From Bacteroidales bacterium (GTDB lineage Bacteria > Bacteroidota > Bacteroidia > Bacteroidales > Lentimicrobiaceae): a stretch of 64,000 nucleotides of DNA. The position numbers and the translations under genes are program-made. Under the pieces are notes generated by a model, which worked only from the letters and a program-made list of their open reading frames with translations, was not told the origin of the DNA and did not search any database. Shown here piece after piece: positions 9,581 to 18,531 of this stretch. Within the stretch, counting starts at the first letter, position 1. Each line of letters starts with the position of its first letter. The stretch is taken from assembly GCA_016788045.1 (NCBI GenBank), contig JAEUTG010000029.1:244783-308782 (forward strand), given 5' to 3'.

Positions 9581-10696
9581 ATGACGAAAGTAGGAATTAC
9601 CGGACAGGCCGGATTCGTGGGCTCCCACCTGTTCAACTACCTCGGGTTACAGGAAGGGATAGAATGTATCCCCTTTACCGATGATATTTTCGATGATGCC
9701 GGTCAACTGAGCGCCTTTGTTTCAGGTTGTGATGTAATCGTCCACCTGGCCGCCATGAACCGGCATCCCGACCCGGAGGTTATCTACAATACAAACACCG
9801 GTCTGGTCAGAAAGCTGATTACAGCACTGGAAGATTCAGGGAGCAAAGCCCATGTAATCTTTTCCTCATCCACGCAGGAAGAACTCGATAACCTCTACGG
9901 AAAGTCAAAAAAGGAAGGCCGGGAAATGCTTCAGTCATGGGCGGGAAGGAGTGGAGGAAGGTTCACAGGGCTGATTATCCCCAATGTCTTCGGCCCTTTC
10001 GGGAAACCATTCTACAACTCATTCGTGGCCACATTCTGCCACCTGCTGACCCACGATGGTGAACCCGAGATACACGTCGACAGTGAAGTCAGGCTCATAT
10101 ATGTGAATGAGCTGATCGCTGCGATTTATAAAGTTGTGCGTGGCGATGAGACACCTTCTCCATGGGTGATTCCGCACACCTCGCAGCATAAAGTAACCTA
10201 TATACGCGACCTGTTGCTTAACTACAGGGATCTCTATTTAGCCGGAGGAATCATTCCTGAACTGAATTCACCCTTTGAGATCAACCTGTTCAACACATTC
10301 AGAAGTTACATTGACCCGGCTCAGCGGTTCCCGGTAAAGTTAATCCAGCATACCGACAACCGCGGTACCTTTGTCGAAACCATCCGTTTGGGCACCGGAG
10401 GTCAGGTTTCTTTCTCTACCACAAAGCCCGGCATTACCAGGGGAAACCATTTTCACACAAGAAAAATAGAAAGATTCGCAGTTATCCGTGGAAAAGCCAG
10501 CATCGAACTCCGCCAGATCGGTACCAGCCAGGTGCACCGTTTTTACCTCGACGGAAATGAACCTTCCTACGTGGATATGCCGGTGTGGGTAACGCACAAC
10601 ATTACCAATGTTGGCGATGAAGAACTGTTTACCATCTTTTGGATCAACGAATGGTTTAATCCCGATGACCCGGATACCTTTTTCGAAACCGTCTGA
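9581..10696 (+). CDS. capF: Bifunctional CapF/FnlB-like epimerase-reductase
   Basis: A 371-residue two-domain protein. Residues 1 to about 245 are an SDR domain with GITGQAGFVGSHL at the N-terminus and YGKSKKEG as the catalytic Tyr-x3-Lys. Residues about 255-371 are a cupin with NHFHTRKIERF, whose His and Glu residues would bind metal. In the studied family the cupin epimerizes C3 of the CapE product and the SDR domain reduces C4 with NADPH, giving UDP-6-deoxy-TalNAc. Both active sites look intact. It lies 52 nt after capE. The next pathway enzyme is separated from it by an unrelated beta-propeller gene. Confidence 0.93.
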   Translation: MTKVGITGQAGFVGSHLFNYLGLQEGIECIPFTDDIFDDAGQLSAFVSGCDVIVHLAAMNRHPDPEVIYNTNTGLVRKLITALEDSGSKAHVIFSSSTQEELDNLYGKSKKEGREMLQSWAGRSGGRFTGLIIPNVFGPFGKPFYNSFVATFCHLLTHDGEPEIHVDSEVRLIYVNELIAAIYKVVRGDETPSPWVIPHTSQHKVTYIRDLLLNYRDLYLAGGIIPELNSPFEINLFNTFRSYIDPAQRFPVKLIQHTDNRGTFVETIRLGTGGQVSFSTTKPGITRGNHFHTRKIERFAVIRGKASIELRQIGTSQVHRFYLDGNEPSYVDMPVWVTHNITNVGDEELFTIFWINEWFNPDDPDTFFETV

Positions 10697-10732
10697 ACTG
10701 TAAACCCGATCCGAAGATTTAATACATTGGAA

Positions 10733-11785
10733 ATGAAAGGGATAAAGAGGAAACTGTTTTTCAGGAACATCAAAATTCTGGAAGTGGGGGAGGATACCCT
10801 GATCGGGGCCAGGGGCTACCGCTTGTTCAGATACACCAGCAGTTCCGGTAAATGGACTTATATTGGCAAAGTCGCCGATACCAAGTTTGCTCTGGCGTCA
10901 CGGTTCCGCCTTATCAGCAGGTTACTGAGAACAGAAATTCATTTTTTCAGCACCCTCACAGGAGGTGCCCAGGTATGTGTAGCCAAAAACGGAATTTTTA
11001 AACTCAACAAAACAAGCCGCCGGTTCGAGAAATGTTTCAACATCACCCGTGGCAGCCGACCCCTCAACCTTTGCGAGGATACAGACGGGAACCTCTATTT
11101 CGGAGAATACTTCCACAATGCCGAGAGGGAACCGGTTCATGTCTACAGGTCGGCCGATCAGGGCGATACCTGGTCGATTGTCTATAGCTTCCCGGCCGGC
11201 AGCATTCGCCATATTCACGGAATTCATGCAGATCCTTATACTGGAGCCTTGTGGGTAACTACCGGCGATCTCGAAGGGGAATGTATCATCGGATATACCA
11301 CCGACCAGTTCGCGACCTTCAACACGGTTTTCAGGGGAGGACAGGAATACAGGGCCTGCAACCTGTTGTTCTTCAAAGATAAGGTAGTCTATGGCACCGA
11401 TTCAGAAACTGCACTCAATTTTATTAAGCAGTTCGACAGAAATACGATGAAGGTGACAGATATTGCTCCGATTCAGGGATCGGTTATCAGTGCGGTGAAA
11501 GCCGGGGATAAGTGTTTCCTGAGTACAACAGTTGAGCCTTCGGAAGTCAACCTCGACCAGAACGCTTATCTCTGGATGTATAACAATGTAAACGGGGAAG
11601 CATCGGTGATTGCCAGCTACCCTAAAGACAGGCTCGATCACATTTACTTCCAGTTTGGCCTTTGCCGGCTGCCTGAATACAAAACGGGCAACTGCAACCA
11701 TATATATTTTTCGGGGGCCGCATTGCGCGGGATTGATGGACACAGCGTCGGACTTTACATTGGTGACATGAATCAGGGTTCCTGA
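10733..11785 (+). CDS. Predicted beta-propeller (BNR/sialidase-like) protein
   Basis: This 350-residue protein has repeating beta-strand blocks with one clear Asp-box (RSADQGDTWSI near residue 140). There are looser repeats such as TTDQFATFNTVF and LYFGEYF, as in BNR/sialidase-fold propellers. No signal peptide or membrane helix is seen, so it may be cytoplasmic. The ATG at 10733 is preferred over an in-frame TTG two codons upstream. It sits between capF and capG of the UDP-FucNAc pathway, an unusual place for a non-pathway gene. Sialidase catalytic residues cannot be identified, so a binding, scaffold or lyase-like role is possible. Function is unknown. Confidence 0.6.
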   Translation: MKGIKRKLFFRNIKILEVGEDTLIGARGYRLFRYTSSSGKWTYIGKVADTKFALASRFRLISRLLRTEIHFFSTLTGGAQVCVAKNGIFKLNKTSRRFEKCFNITRGSRPLNLCEDTDGNLYFGEYFHNAEREPVHVYRSADQGDTWSIVYSFPAGSIRHIHGIHADPYTGALWVTTGDLEGECIIGYTTDQFATFNTVFRGGQEYRACNLLFFKDKVVYGTDSETALNFIKQFDRNTMKVTDIAPIQGSVISAVKAGDKCFLSTTVEPSEVNLDQNAYLWMYNNVNGEASVIASYPKDRLDHIYFQFGLCRLPEYKTGNCNHIYFSGAALRGIDGHSVGLYIGDMNQGS

Positions 11786-11902
11786 TGGTTTCAGGGTCGG
11801 TTTACCGGTGTCAGATGTTGATGTTTCCGGTATGTTAAGAAGGTTGTAAACTGAAATAAGGTTGAAATTCACCTTGAAAATGAGGTTATTAATAAATATC
11901 TG

Positions 11903-13039
11903 ATGAAAAAACTTAAAGTATTGACAGTGGTGGGCACTCGCCCCGAAATCATCAGGCTGGCCTGTGTGCTTCAGAAACTCGATCAGAGTGAAGCCATTGA
12001 GCATGTGCTGGTACACACCGGTCAGAATTACGACTATGAACTGAATGAAGTGTTCTTTAAGGATCTTGGCCTGCGCAAACCGGATTATTTTCTTGAAGCC
12101 GCCGGAAAAAATGCCGCCGAAACCATCGGCCTCATTCTCATAAAAATAGATCCGGTGCTCGAAGAAGTGAAACCCGATGCATTTCTGGTTCTTGGCGACA
12201 CCAACAGCTGCCTGTGTGCCATTCCGGCGAAAAAACGTCACATTCCTATATTCCACATGGAAGCCGGAAACCGTTGCTTTGATCAGCGGGTGCCCGAGGA
12301 AACCAACCGCAGAATCGTTGATCACATAAGCGATATAAATCTGACATACAGTGATATAGCTCGTGAGTATCTGCTGCGTGAAGGCCTTCCTGCCGACCGG
12401 GTCATCAAAACCGGCAGTCCCATGTTTGAAGTGCTTTCGCAATACCTGCCAAAGGTGAAGAATTCCGGCATCCTGAATCAGCTTGGACTCGAAAAGGATG
12501 GATACTTCGTGGTCTCTGCCCACCGGGAGGAAAACATCTCGTCACAGAAAAATTTCTTTAACCTGGTTCAAATTCTTAATAATCTGGCAGATACCTACAA
12601 ACTGCCGGTAATTGTCACCACCCATCCGAGAACACGGAAGATGATTGAGACACACAATGTTCAGTTCAATGATCTTGTGAAATTGATGAAGCCCTTTGGT
12701 CTGACAGACTATATCAGTCTGCAGATGAATGCAAAAGCGGTTTTGTCAGACAGCGGAACCATCAGCGAGGAGTCGTCAATTCTCAACTTCAGAGCTTTGA
12801 ATATCCGTGAAGCTCACGAGCGGCCCGAGGCAATGGAAGAAGCTTCGGTTATGATGGTCGGGCTTAACCCTGAGCGGGTTATGCAGGGGCTGATTCAGCT
12901 TCAGGTGCAGCAAACCGGGGAGAGGAACTTCAGAAAGGTTGCCGATTACAGCATGCCGAATGTTTCGGATAAGGTTGTACGCATTATCCTATCGTATACC
13001 GACTATGTCAAGCGCGTTGTCTGGAGTGAAGCAATCTAA
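11903..13039 (+). CDS. capG: UDP-GlcNAc 2-epimerase family, CapG/FnlC-like
   Basis: A 378-residue non-hydrolysing-type 2-epimerase. In the pathway it inverts C2 of UDP-6-deoxy-L-TalNAc to give UDP-L-FucNAc. Visible family motifs are [10 protein letters not shown] at the N-terminus, [40 protein letters not shown] (with the catalytic-region Glu residues) and SAHREENIS. The [10 protein letters not shown] variant and the presence of capE and capF upstream separate it from WecB, which is encoded elsewhere at 48612. The downstream glycosyltransferase begins 18 nt after its stop. Confidence 0.9.
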   Translation: MKKLKVLTVVGTRPEIIRLACVLQKLDQSEAIEHVLVHTGQNYDYELNEVFFKDLGLRKPDYFLEAAGKNAAETIGLILIKIDPVLEEVKPDAFLVLGDTNSCLCAIPAKKRHIPIFHMEAGNRCFDQRVPEETNRRIVDHISDINLTYSDIAREYLLREGLPADRVIKTGSPMFEVLSQYLPKVKNSGILNQLGLEKDGYFVVSAHREENISSQKNFFNLVQILNNLADTYKLPVIVTTHPRTRKMIETHNVQFNDLVKLMKPFGLTDYISLQMNAKAVLSDSGTISEESSILNFRALNIREAHERPEAMEEASVMMVGLNPERVMQGLIQLQVQQTGERNFRKVADYSMPNVSDKVVRIILSYTDYVKRVVWSEAI

Positions 13040-13057
13040 TCGCCGGGAGCCTGCCAT

Positions 13058-14251
13058 ATGAAGGTGCTTTTTCTGATGTTTAATTACGATGATGCCAATG
13101 TGTCTGACAGCATGTACAACAGCCTGGTGGCTGAATTTATTGCCAATGGCCATGAAGTGTCGGTGGTGGCATTTGAAAAAAGCAAGCGGGAGACAGGTAT
13201 TTACCGCGAAGGGAATGCAGAAGTGCTGAGGGTTAAAACCATGCCCCTGATGAATGTAGGGCCGGTAGCCAAGGGGATCGCCAACCTGCTGATGCCCTTT
13301 CAATACCGCAGGGCTTTGCGGAATTTCTATTCCGGCAGAAAGTTTGACCTGATCATCACGCCAACCCCACCGATCACCCTCACCGGTATAGCACGTTCGC
13401 TTAAAAGACAGAACAATGCGAGGGTATATCTGATTCTAAGGGATATATTCCCTCAGAATGCAGTAGATGTGGGATTTATGAGCAAGCGCAATCCGCTGTA
13501 CCTGTATTTCAGAAGGCAGGAGAAGGCCCTTTACCGCCTTTCGGATGCCATTGGAGCAATGACCAGAGGAAACGTGGAATATATCCTCCGGCACAATCCT
13601 GAAGTGAAGCCAGAAAAACTCCATATCCTTCCCAACTGGAACAAGGCAACAGATATTCCTGACCTGAGGGGATCAGATATCAGGGAAAAATATGGTCTGG
13701 CCGGGAAGTTTGTTGTACTTTTCGGTGGAACCCTCGGCATTTCGCAAAAGGTGGATAACGTGATCGATCTGGCGAAACTCAATGCCGGCAAGAAAGACCT
13801 GACCTTCCTCGTGGTCGGAAAAGGCACACACAAGAAATATCTCGAAAACAGGATTAAGGAAGAAGATCTATCTAATATCCTGGTTTTCGATTACCTGCCC
13901 AGGGCCGATTACGAAAAACTGGCCATGGTGGCCGATGTTGGCCTGATTTCGCTGAACGAAAAATTCACCATTCCCAATACGCCCTCCCGCACCCTGGCTT
14001 ATTACAACCTGAAAAAACCGGTCTTCGCCATTGTTGATCCGCATACGGATTATGGCGATATGCTGGCCACCGACCAGACAGGTTTCTGCTGCGTTTACGG
14101 TGATCACGAAAGTTATCGCAAACACTTTGACGCTCTCTATTACGATAAGGATTTAAGGGAGAAAATGGGCGAAAACGGATACAAAGCACTGATTTCAAAA
14201 TATACTCCCCGGAGAACTTATGAAATTGTCCTGCAGCATTGTGGTCTGTAA
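13058..14251 (+). CDS. WbuB-like glycosyltransferase (probable L-FucNAc transferase)
   Basis: This 397-residue GT4/GT-B enzyme resembles WbuB/CapM-type proteins: the N-terminal LFLMFNYDDANVSDSMYNSL, a middle TPTPPITLTG and RDIFPQNAVDVGFM, then a donor domain with GGTLGISQKVDNVIDLA and FTIPNTPSRTLAYY. In E. coli and Staphylococcus, relatives encoded next to fnl/cap genes transfer L-FucNAc from its UDP donor. Position directly after capG makes the same role likely here, but specificity is inferred from context. No membrane segment is evident. Confidence 0.8.
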   Translation: MKVLFLMFNYDDANVSDSMYNSLVAEFIANGHEVSVVAFEKSKRETGIYREGNAEVLRVKTMPLMNVGPVAKGIANLLMPFQYRRALRNFYSGRKFDLIITPTPPITLTGIARSLKRQNNARVYLILRDIFPQNAVDVGFMSKRNPLYLYFRRQEKALYRLSDAIGAMTRGNVEYILRHNPEVKPEKLHILPNWNKATDIPDLRGSDIREKYGLAGKFVVLFGGTLGISQKVDNVIDLAKLNAGKKDLTFLVVGKGTHKKYLENRIKEEDLSNILVFDYLPRADYEKLAMVADVGLISLNEKFTIPNTPSRTLAYYNLKKPVFAIVDPHTDYGDMLATDQTGFCCVYGDHESYRKHFDALYYDKDLREKMGENGYKALISKYTPRRTYEIVLQHCGL

Positions 14252-14288
14252 GGAATCCGGGAAGGTTTAACAACCCAATAAACAACAG

Positions 14289-15287
14289 ATGAAACGGATA
14301 CTTTACTTTGGTTATTACCTGAAACAAACCGACCGTGAAAAGTTTTTCAGGTTTCTCGATTTCGCTGCACGTGAATCGGGGAAAAGCAAATTCCTGCTGC
14401 TGACGGATCTTTTTTTGTCTTCATTCAGGTACAATATTTCCCTGCTCGATTATTTCTATTTCCGGTTTTACAATAAACCGGCCAGCGAAAGGAAATTGTG
14501 GGCCGGCAGTGGCTATATGTATGAGTATCATCTCATCATGAATCCCAAAAACAGCCGGGATATTCTCGAAAACAAAATTAAGTTTCTGGATAAGTACCAC
14601 GAGTTCGTTAAAAGGTGCCATTATACTCTTCCCGAGCTCAAGGGCAATAAATCACTCGCCAGGGAACTCCTTTCCAATGCTTCCGGAAAAATCGTGCTGA
14701 AGCTCTCTACAGGACAGGTAGGGGCAGAAGTCAAGGTATACAACAGCGATCAGTTTACTCCTGAAACACTGGTTACTGAAATGGAACGCCTCGGATTTGA
14801 TCTGGCAGAAGAGTATGTGATTCAGCACCGTTCGCTCATGGAAATGTCCCCGACAGGTTTGAACACCCTCCGGGTCTTTACCCAGCTTGAAGGCGATGAA
14901 GTGATCTTTCTCGGGGCAAGGCTCCGGGTATCCGTTAACTCTCCTGTCGACAATATGGGGGCCGGAAACCTGGCTGCCTCTGTGAACCTGGAAACCGGGG
15001 TGGTTGATGGCCCGGGGGTATACAGCGATATCACCAAAACCGATGAAAGTATTCATCCGGTTACCGGTATCAGTATTGTTGGTTTTCAGATACCTTTCTG
15101 GCCTGAGATCACCGATTTTGTTATTCATGCGGCGAAACATCATCCTGCGAACAAATCAATCGGCTGGGATATCGCCATCACTCCTTCGGGGCCCGAACTT
15201 ATTGAGGGCAACCATAACTGGTGCAAGCTATTGTGGCAGTTGCCGGTGAAACAAGGTCTCAGGCCAATGATCAGTAAATATCACTAA
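14289..15287 (+). CDS. Sugar-transfer-associated ATP-grasp protein
   Basis: A 332-residue protein matching the ATP-grasp family found in capsule loci (PF14397-type). ATP-binding landmarks are the lysine strand KIVLKLSTGQVGAEV near residue 135 and EEYVIQHR near 177. The family signature is GLNTLRVFTQ, then GARLRVS, then PVDNMGAGNLAASV. The metal-binding ELIEGNHNW lies near the C-terminus. ATP-grasp enzymes join a carboxylate to an amino or other nucleophile through an acyl-phosphate. An amide-linked decoration of a sugar would fit, but no reaction has been assigned here. It is followed 18 nt later by a GNAT protein, suggesting a shared modification step. Confidence 0.82.
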   Translation: MKRILYFGYYLKQTDREKFFRFLDFAARESGKSKFLLLTDLFLSSFRYNISLLDYFYFRFYNKPASERKLWAGSGYMYEYHLIMNPKNSRDILENKIKFLDKYHEFVKRCHYTLPELKGNKSLARELLSNASGKIVLKLSTGQVGAEVKVYNSDQFTPETLVTEMERLGFDLAEEYVIQHRSLMEMSPTGLNTLRVFTQLEGDEVIFLGARLRVSVNSPVDNMGAGNLAASVNLETGVVDGPGVYSDITKTDESIHPVTGISIVGFQIPFWPEITDFVIHAAKHHPANKSIGWDIAITPSGPELIEGNHNWCKLLWQLPVKQGLRPMISKYH

Positions 15288-15305
15288 CCGCAAAAAACAG
15301 GAAAT

Positions 15306-15899
15306 TTGGTCAGGATTCTGCTTTTTATCAAACACAGGCTCGGCTTTGTCTGGAACATGATTGAGTACCTCAATGGTCTTGTTTTCGGACTCTTTTACGG
15401 GAAAAAGATCAGCAACAGCCTCAGCAGGCTCTTCGGGGAATCGAACAATGGCAGTTTTGAATACCGCAAAATCAATAGTGCCGACATCCCGGCTCTGGAG
15501 ACTTTCTTTTCAGCCCAGCAGTCAGAACAGTTCAGTTTTTTCAGGCCTCACAGGTTCGATCTGAAATCGTTGATGCGGCTGAACCGTAACCCTTCATTCC
15601 TGATGATGGGGGTGTTTAAGGGAAATCAGATAGTCGGATATTTTTTTCTGAGATTTTTCGTCAACAAAAAATGCTTCATTGGCCGGATTGTCGATGGAAA
15701 CCACCAGCGCCAGGGTATTGCCAGAAGTATGAACCACATCATGTACCAGACAGCCTGGCAAAACGGATTCAGATGTCTGTCAACCATCTCGAAACAGAAC
15801 AGCTCAATCTACAACTTTCATCAGACCGATAAAAATTTTGTTGTACTGAAGGAACTCCCGAATGATTACCTGCTGGTCGAAATCAAAAATCCGGGTTAA
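15306..15899 (+). CDS. GNAT-family N-acyltransferase
   Basis: A protein of about 197 residues from a TTG start, or 180 from the in-frame ATG at 15357. The acetyl-CoA pyrophosphate-binding signature is RIVDGNHQRQGIARSM (Q/RxxGxA form), preceded by the strand MGVFKGNQIVGYFFLRFF. The extreme N-terminus (KHRLGFVWNMIEYLNGLVFGLFYG) is hydrophobic and may associate with the membrane. That favours the earlier TTG start. By position between an ATP-grasp protein and a phosphoglycosyl transferase it may acylate an amino sugar, for example the product of the aminotransferase at 17387. That role is inference. Confidence 0.7.
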   Translation: MVRILLFIKHRLGFVWNMIEYLNGLVFGLFYGKKISNSLSRLFGESNNGSFEYRKINSADIPALETFFSAQQSEQFSFFRPHRFDLKSLMRLNRNPSFLMMGVFKGNQIVGYFFLRFFVNKKCFIGRIVDGNHQRQGIARSMNHIMYQTAWQNGFRCLSTISKQNSSIYNFHQTDKNFVVLKELPNDYLLVEIKNPG

Positions 15900-15932
15900 A
15901 AGATATCTGCGCAGATTTCTGAATGGTTTCAG

Positions 15933-16604
15933 TTGTTCTCCGGCGTTTTGAATTACAGAATTTGCGGCAAAAGAGTGTTTGACCTGTTTGTGTCGGGTGT
16001 ACTGCTGGTCTTGCTCTTGCTGCCGGCAATAGTCTTCGCTGCTTTCGTCTGGCTTACCGGCAACGGGCCGGTTTTCTTTACCCAGACGCGGATTGGGAAA
16101 AATGCAAAGCCTTTCCGGATCATTAAATTCAGGTCGATGAATCCTTCGGTAAATGGCAGTGTGGTTTCGGTCAGTGGCGATCCACGGATCACCCCACTCG
16201 GACGATTCCTCAGAAGAACCAAAATTGACGAACTTCCCGGACTGTTCAATGTGCTTAAAGGTGAAATGAGTCTGGTGGGCCCCCGCCCTGATGTTCCCGG
16301 ATTTGCGGATAGGCTCACCGGAGAGAACAGGGAAATTCTCACACTCAGGCCCGGCATGACAGGCGCGGCAAGTCTGAAATATATCAACGAAGAGCGGCTG
16401 CTTGCCGGAGTTTCAAACCCTGAACAATATAACAGAGCCATCCTTTATCCCGATAAGGTCCGCATTGAGCTGGGCTATCACAGAAACCTGAGCTTCCTAC
16501 TCGATCTGAAGATACTGGTTTATACACTCATTGGAAGGAAACCGGATTTCTTCTGGATGAATCATGAATTCAATTCTCAGGAAGGTCGGGAAACAACATC
16601 CTGA
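15933..16604 (+). CDS. Phosphoglycosyl transferase (bacterial sugar transferase) 1
   Basis: A 223-residue monotopic phosphoglycosyl transferase of the PglC/WcaJ C-terminal type. It transfers a sugar-1-phosphate from a UDP-sugar to undecaprenyl phosphate, starting the repeat unit. One hydrophobic N-terminal re-entrant helix (about residues 15-42) is followed by FTQTRIGKNAKPFRIIKFRSM, the catalytic TKIDELPGL with an intact Asp-Glu pair, MSLVGPRPDVP and LRPGMTGAASL. The start is uncertain: TTG at 15933 gives the usual length, while a second in-frame TTG at 15948 is also possible. A second member of the family lies at 19744. Confidence 0.85.
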   Translation: MFSGVLNYRICGKRVFDLFVSGVLLVLLLLPAIVFAAFVWLTGNGPVFFTQTRIGKNAKPFRIIKFRSMNPSVNGSVVSVSGDPRITPLGRFLRRTKIDELPGLFNVLKGEMSLVGPRPDVPGFADRLTGENREILTLRPGMTGAASLKYINEERLLAGVSNPEQYNRAILYPDKVRIELGYHRNLSFLLDLKILVYTLIGRKPDFFWMNHEFNSQEGRETTS

Positions 16605-16689
16605 AAAATATTTATCCCGGTAAAACTTTATAAATCTGAGCACTAAGACAAGACCAGGAAAAAGAAGGCGGAAAGTTATTTACCTTTTT

Positions 16690-17304
16690 ATGCTTTCCGT
16701 TGTTGTTGTGTCAGTTTTGCTGGTTATGCGGTTCGCCGGGACCTGGCTGGTCAGAAATGACGGTCCCCGGAAAGCAGATGTAATGGTAATGCTGATGGGC
16801 AGCATCCCCGACCGGGTGCTTGAAACATCTGACCTGTACAGGGCCGGCTATGCGAAAAAAATCATCCTGGTGGAAGAGAATATGGGATCATACAGGAAAC
16901 TGGAAGAAAGGGGGGCGGAAATTCTGTCAAATACTACACAGTGTTTCAATGCGCTGATCAGGCTGGGCGTTAAATCCACTGACATCACCATCTTACCGGG
17001 TGATGCTGAGAGCACACTGGCTGAAGCAATGATTGTAAGAAATTTTCTGAAAGGTCAGCCGGAAGCTGATCGGCTGATCCTGGTTACTTCACCCGGGCAT
17101 ACCCGGCGCTCATGGATTATTTTCAGCCAGGCCTTCAGGAAATCAGGGATGAAAACCAGTATTATCGCAGTGCCCAGCAAATACAATGCCTTTAGCGGTC
17201 ATGGATGGTGGAAGCACAAAGAAACAATCCAGACCGTATTGCAGGAATATATAAAACTGTTCAGTTTCTTTGTATTTGAAAGAAGCAGGCTCGACGCCGC
17301 CTGA
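16690..17304 (+). CDS. YdcF/ElyC-like DUF218 membrane protein
   Basis: This DUF218-family protein has one N-terminal membrane helix (SVVVVSVLLVMRFAG) and a globular domain with VMVMLMGSIPDRVLETSDLYRAGYAKKIILVEE, then TLAEAMIVRNFL and LVTSPGHTRRSWIIF. Relatives (SanA, ElyC, YdcF) act in envelope and exopolysaccharide biology, and DUF218 genes often occur in exosortase/EPS clusters. The ATG at 16690 lies inside the predicted helix. The in-frame sequence upstream would add 18 residues ending in a basic stretch but begins with CTG at 16636, so the true N-terminus is in doubt. The biochemical activity is not known. Confidence 0.75.
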   Translation: MLSVVVVSVLLVMRFAGTWLVRNDGPRKADVMVMLMGSIPDRVLETSDLYRAGYAKKIILVEENMGSYRKLEERGAEILSNTTQCFNALIRLGVKSTDITILPGDAESTLAEAMIVRNFLKGQPEADRLILVTSPGHTRRSWIIFSQAFRKSGMKTSIIAVPSKYNAFSGHGWWKHKETIQTVLQEYIKLFSFFVFERSRLDAA

Positions 17305-17386
17305 TTTTACAGCGGACCTGTTGCGGTTGAATCAGAACATGCAGAACCATTACTTTTAATCCGGATCATCAATTTAATCATAATCA

Positions 17387-18526
17387 ATGTCAACACAAAA
17401 AATCTGGCTTTCGTCGCCACATACCAGCGGCAGGGAACTTAAATACCTGCACGAAGCACTCGACTCAAATCTGATAGCTCCTTTAGGACCCAATGTAACG
17501 CAGTTTGAAAATGAAATGGCTGCTTTTACGGGTGTAAAGCACGCTTCTGCCTTAAGTTCCGGAACAGCAGCAATCCACCTTGCGCTGATAATGCTGGGCG
17601 TTAAATCCGGTGATGAAGTGATCGCTTCATCGTTTACTTTTTCGGCAACAGTAAATCCGATCAGATACCTCGATGCTACCCCGGTATTGGTCGACAGTGA
17701 AGCGGACACCTGGAACATGTGCCCTGTGGAACTTGAAAAAGCTGTGAAAGACCGGATCTCAAAAGGAAAAACGCCCAAAGCCATTGTTGTTGTTCATCTT
17801 TACGGAATGCCGGCCAATATGGATGCAATCCTGGATGTTGCTGCCCGCTACAATATTCCTGTGATAGAGGATGCAGCAGAAGCACTCGGCAGCGAATACA
17901 AGGGCAAACGTATGGGCTCGTTCGGGCTCATGGGCATTCTTTCATTCAATGGAAATAAAATCATTACAACCTCCGGTGGTGGGGCATTGCTTTCGGATAA
18001 CGATGAGTTTATCAGCCGCTCAAGGTTCCTTGCTACCCAGGCCCGCGATGCTGCCCCGCATTATCAGCATTCAGTGATAGGCTACAATTACCGCATGAGC
18101 AATGTGGTTGCTGCCATCGGCCGCGGCCAGGCAGAAGTGCTGTTGGAAAGGATTCAGAAACGCAGGGAAAATTTCTTCTTCTATCTTGAACACCTGTCAG
18201 GATTACCTGGCGTCAGCTTTCAGATTGAACCGGATGAATCCTATTTTTCAAACCACTGGCTCACTACCATGGTAATCGACCCGGCCCTCAGTGGTGGCAA
18301 AACCCGCGAAGGGCTTCGTATTGCGCTCGAAGCCTTAAACATTGAAACAAGGCCATTATGGAAACCCATGCACCTGCAGCCTGTATTCAGCGAGTGCCCG
18401 GCCTATGTAAACGGGGTTTCCGACAGGCTGTTCGAAAACGGAATCTGTTTGCCTTCGAGTTCAAACATAACCGATGAAGAGCGTGATTTTGTGGTTGCTT
18501 CTGTTAAGCAGTTTTTCTCAAAATAA
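17387..18526 (+). CDS. DegT/DnrJ/EryC1/StrS sugar aminotransferase (PglE-like)
   Basis: A 379-residue PLP-dependent enzyme that converts a 4-keto nucleotide sugar to the 4-amino sugar. Family landmarks are the N-terminal SSPHTSGRELKYLHEALDS, SSGTAAIHLALIMLGV, VIEDAAEALGSEYKGKRMG and LSFNGNKIITTSGGGAL, where the Lys of GNK is the Schiff-base lysine. YNYRMSNVVAAIGRGQ follows. It ends 5 nt before the gene for a 4,6-dehydratase, so dehydratase and aminotransferase probably act in sequence, as in the UDP-bacillosamine pathway. The exact sugar is not determined. Confidence 0.9.
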   Translation: MSTQKIWLSSPHTSGRELKYLHEALDSNLIAPLGPNVTQFENEMAAFTGVKHASALSSGTAAIHLALIMLGVKSGDEVIASSFTFSATVNPIRYLDATPVLVDSEADTWNMCPVELEKAVKDRISKGKTPKAIVVVHLYGMPANMDAILDVAARYNIPVIEDAAEALGSEYKGKRMGSFGLMGILSFNGNKIITTSGGGALLSDNDEFISRSRFLATQARDAAPHYQHSVIGYNYRMSNVVAAIGRGQAEVLLERIQKRRENFFFYLEHLSGLPGVSFQIEPDESYFSNHWLTTMVIDPALSGGKTREGLRIALEALNIETRPLWKPMHLQPVFSECPAYVNGVSDRLFENGICLPSSSNITDEERDFVVASVKQFFSK

Positions 18527-18531
18527 AGGAT

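Noticed and set aside
11402..12523. A 373-codon minus-strand frame across the propeller and capG genes
   Set aside because: It runs antisense to two well-supported proteins, crosses their gap, and shows no family motif.
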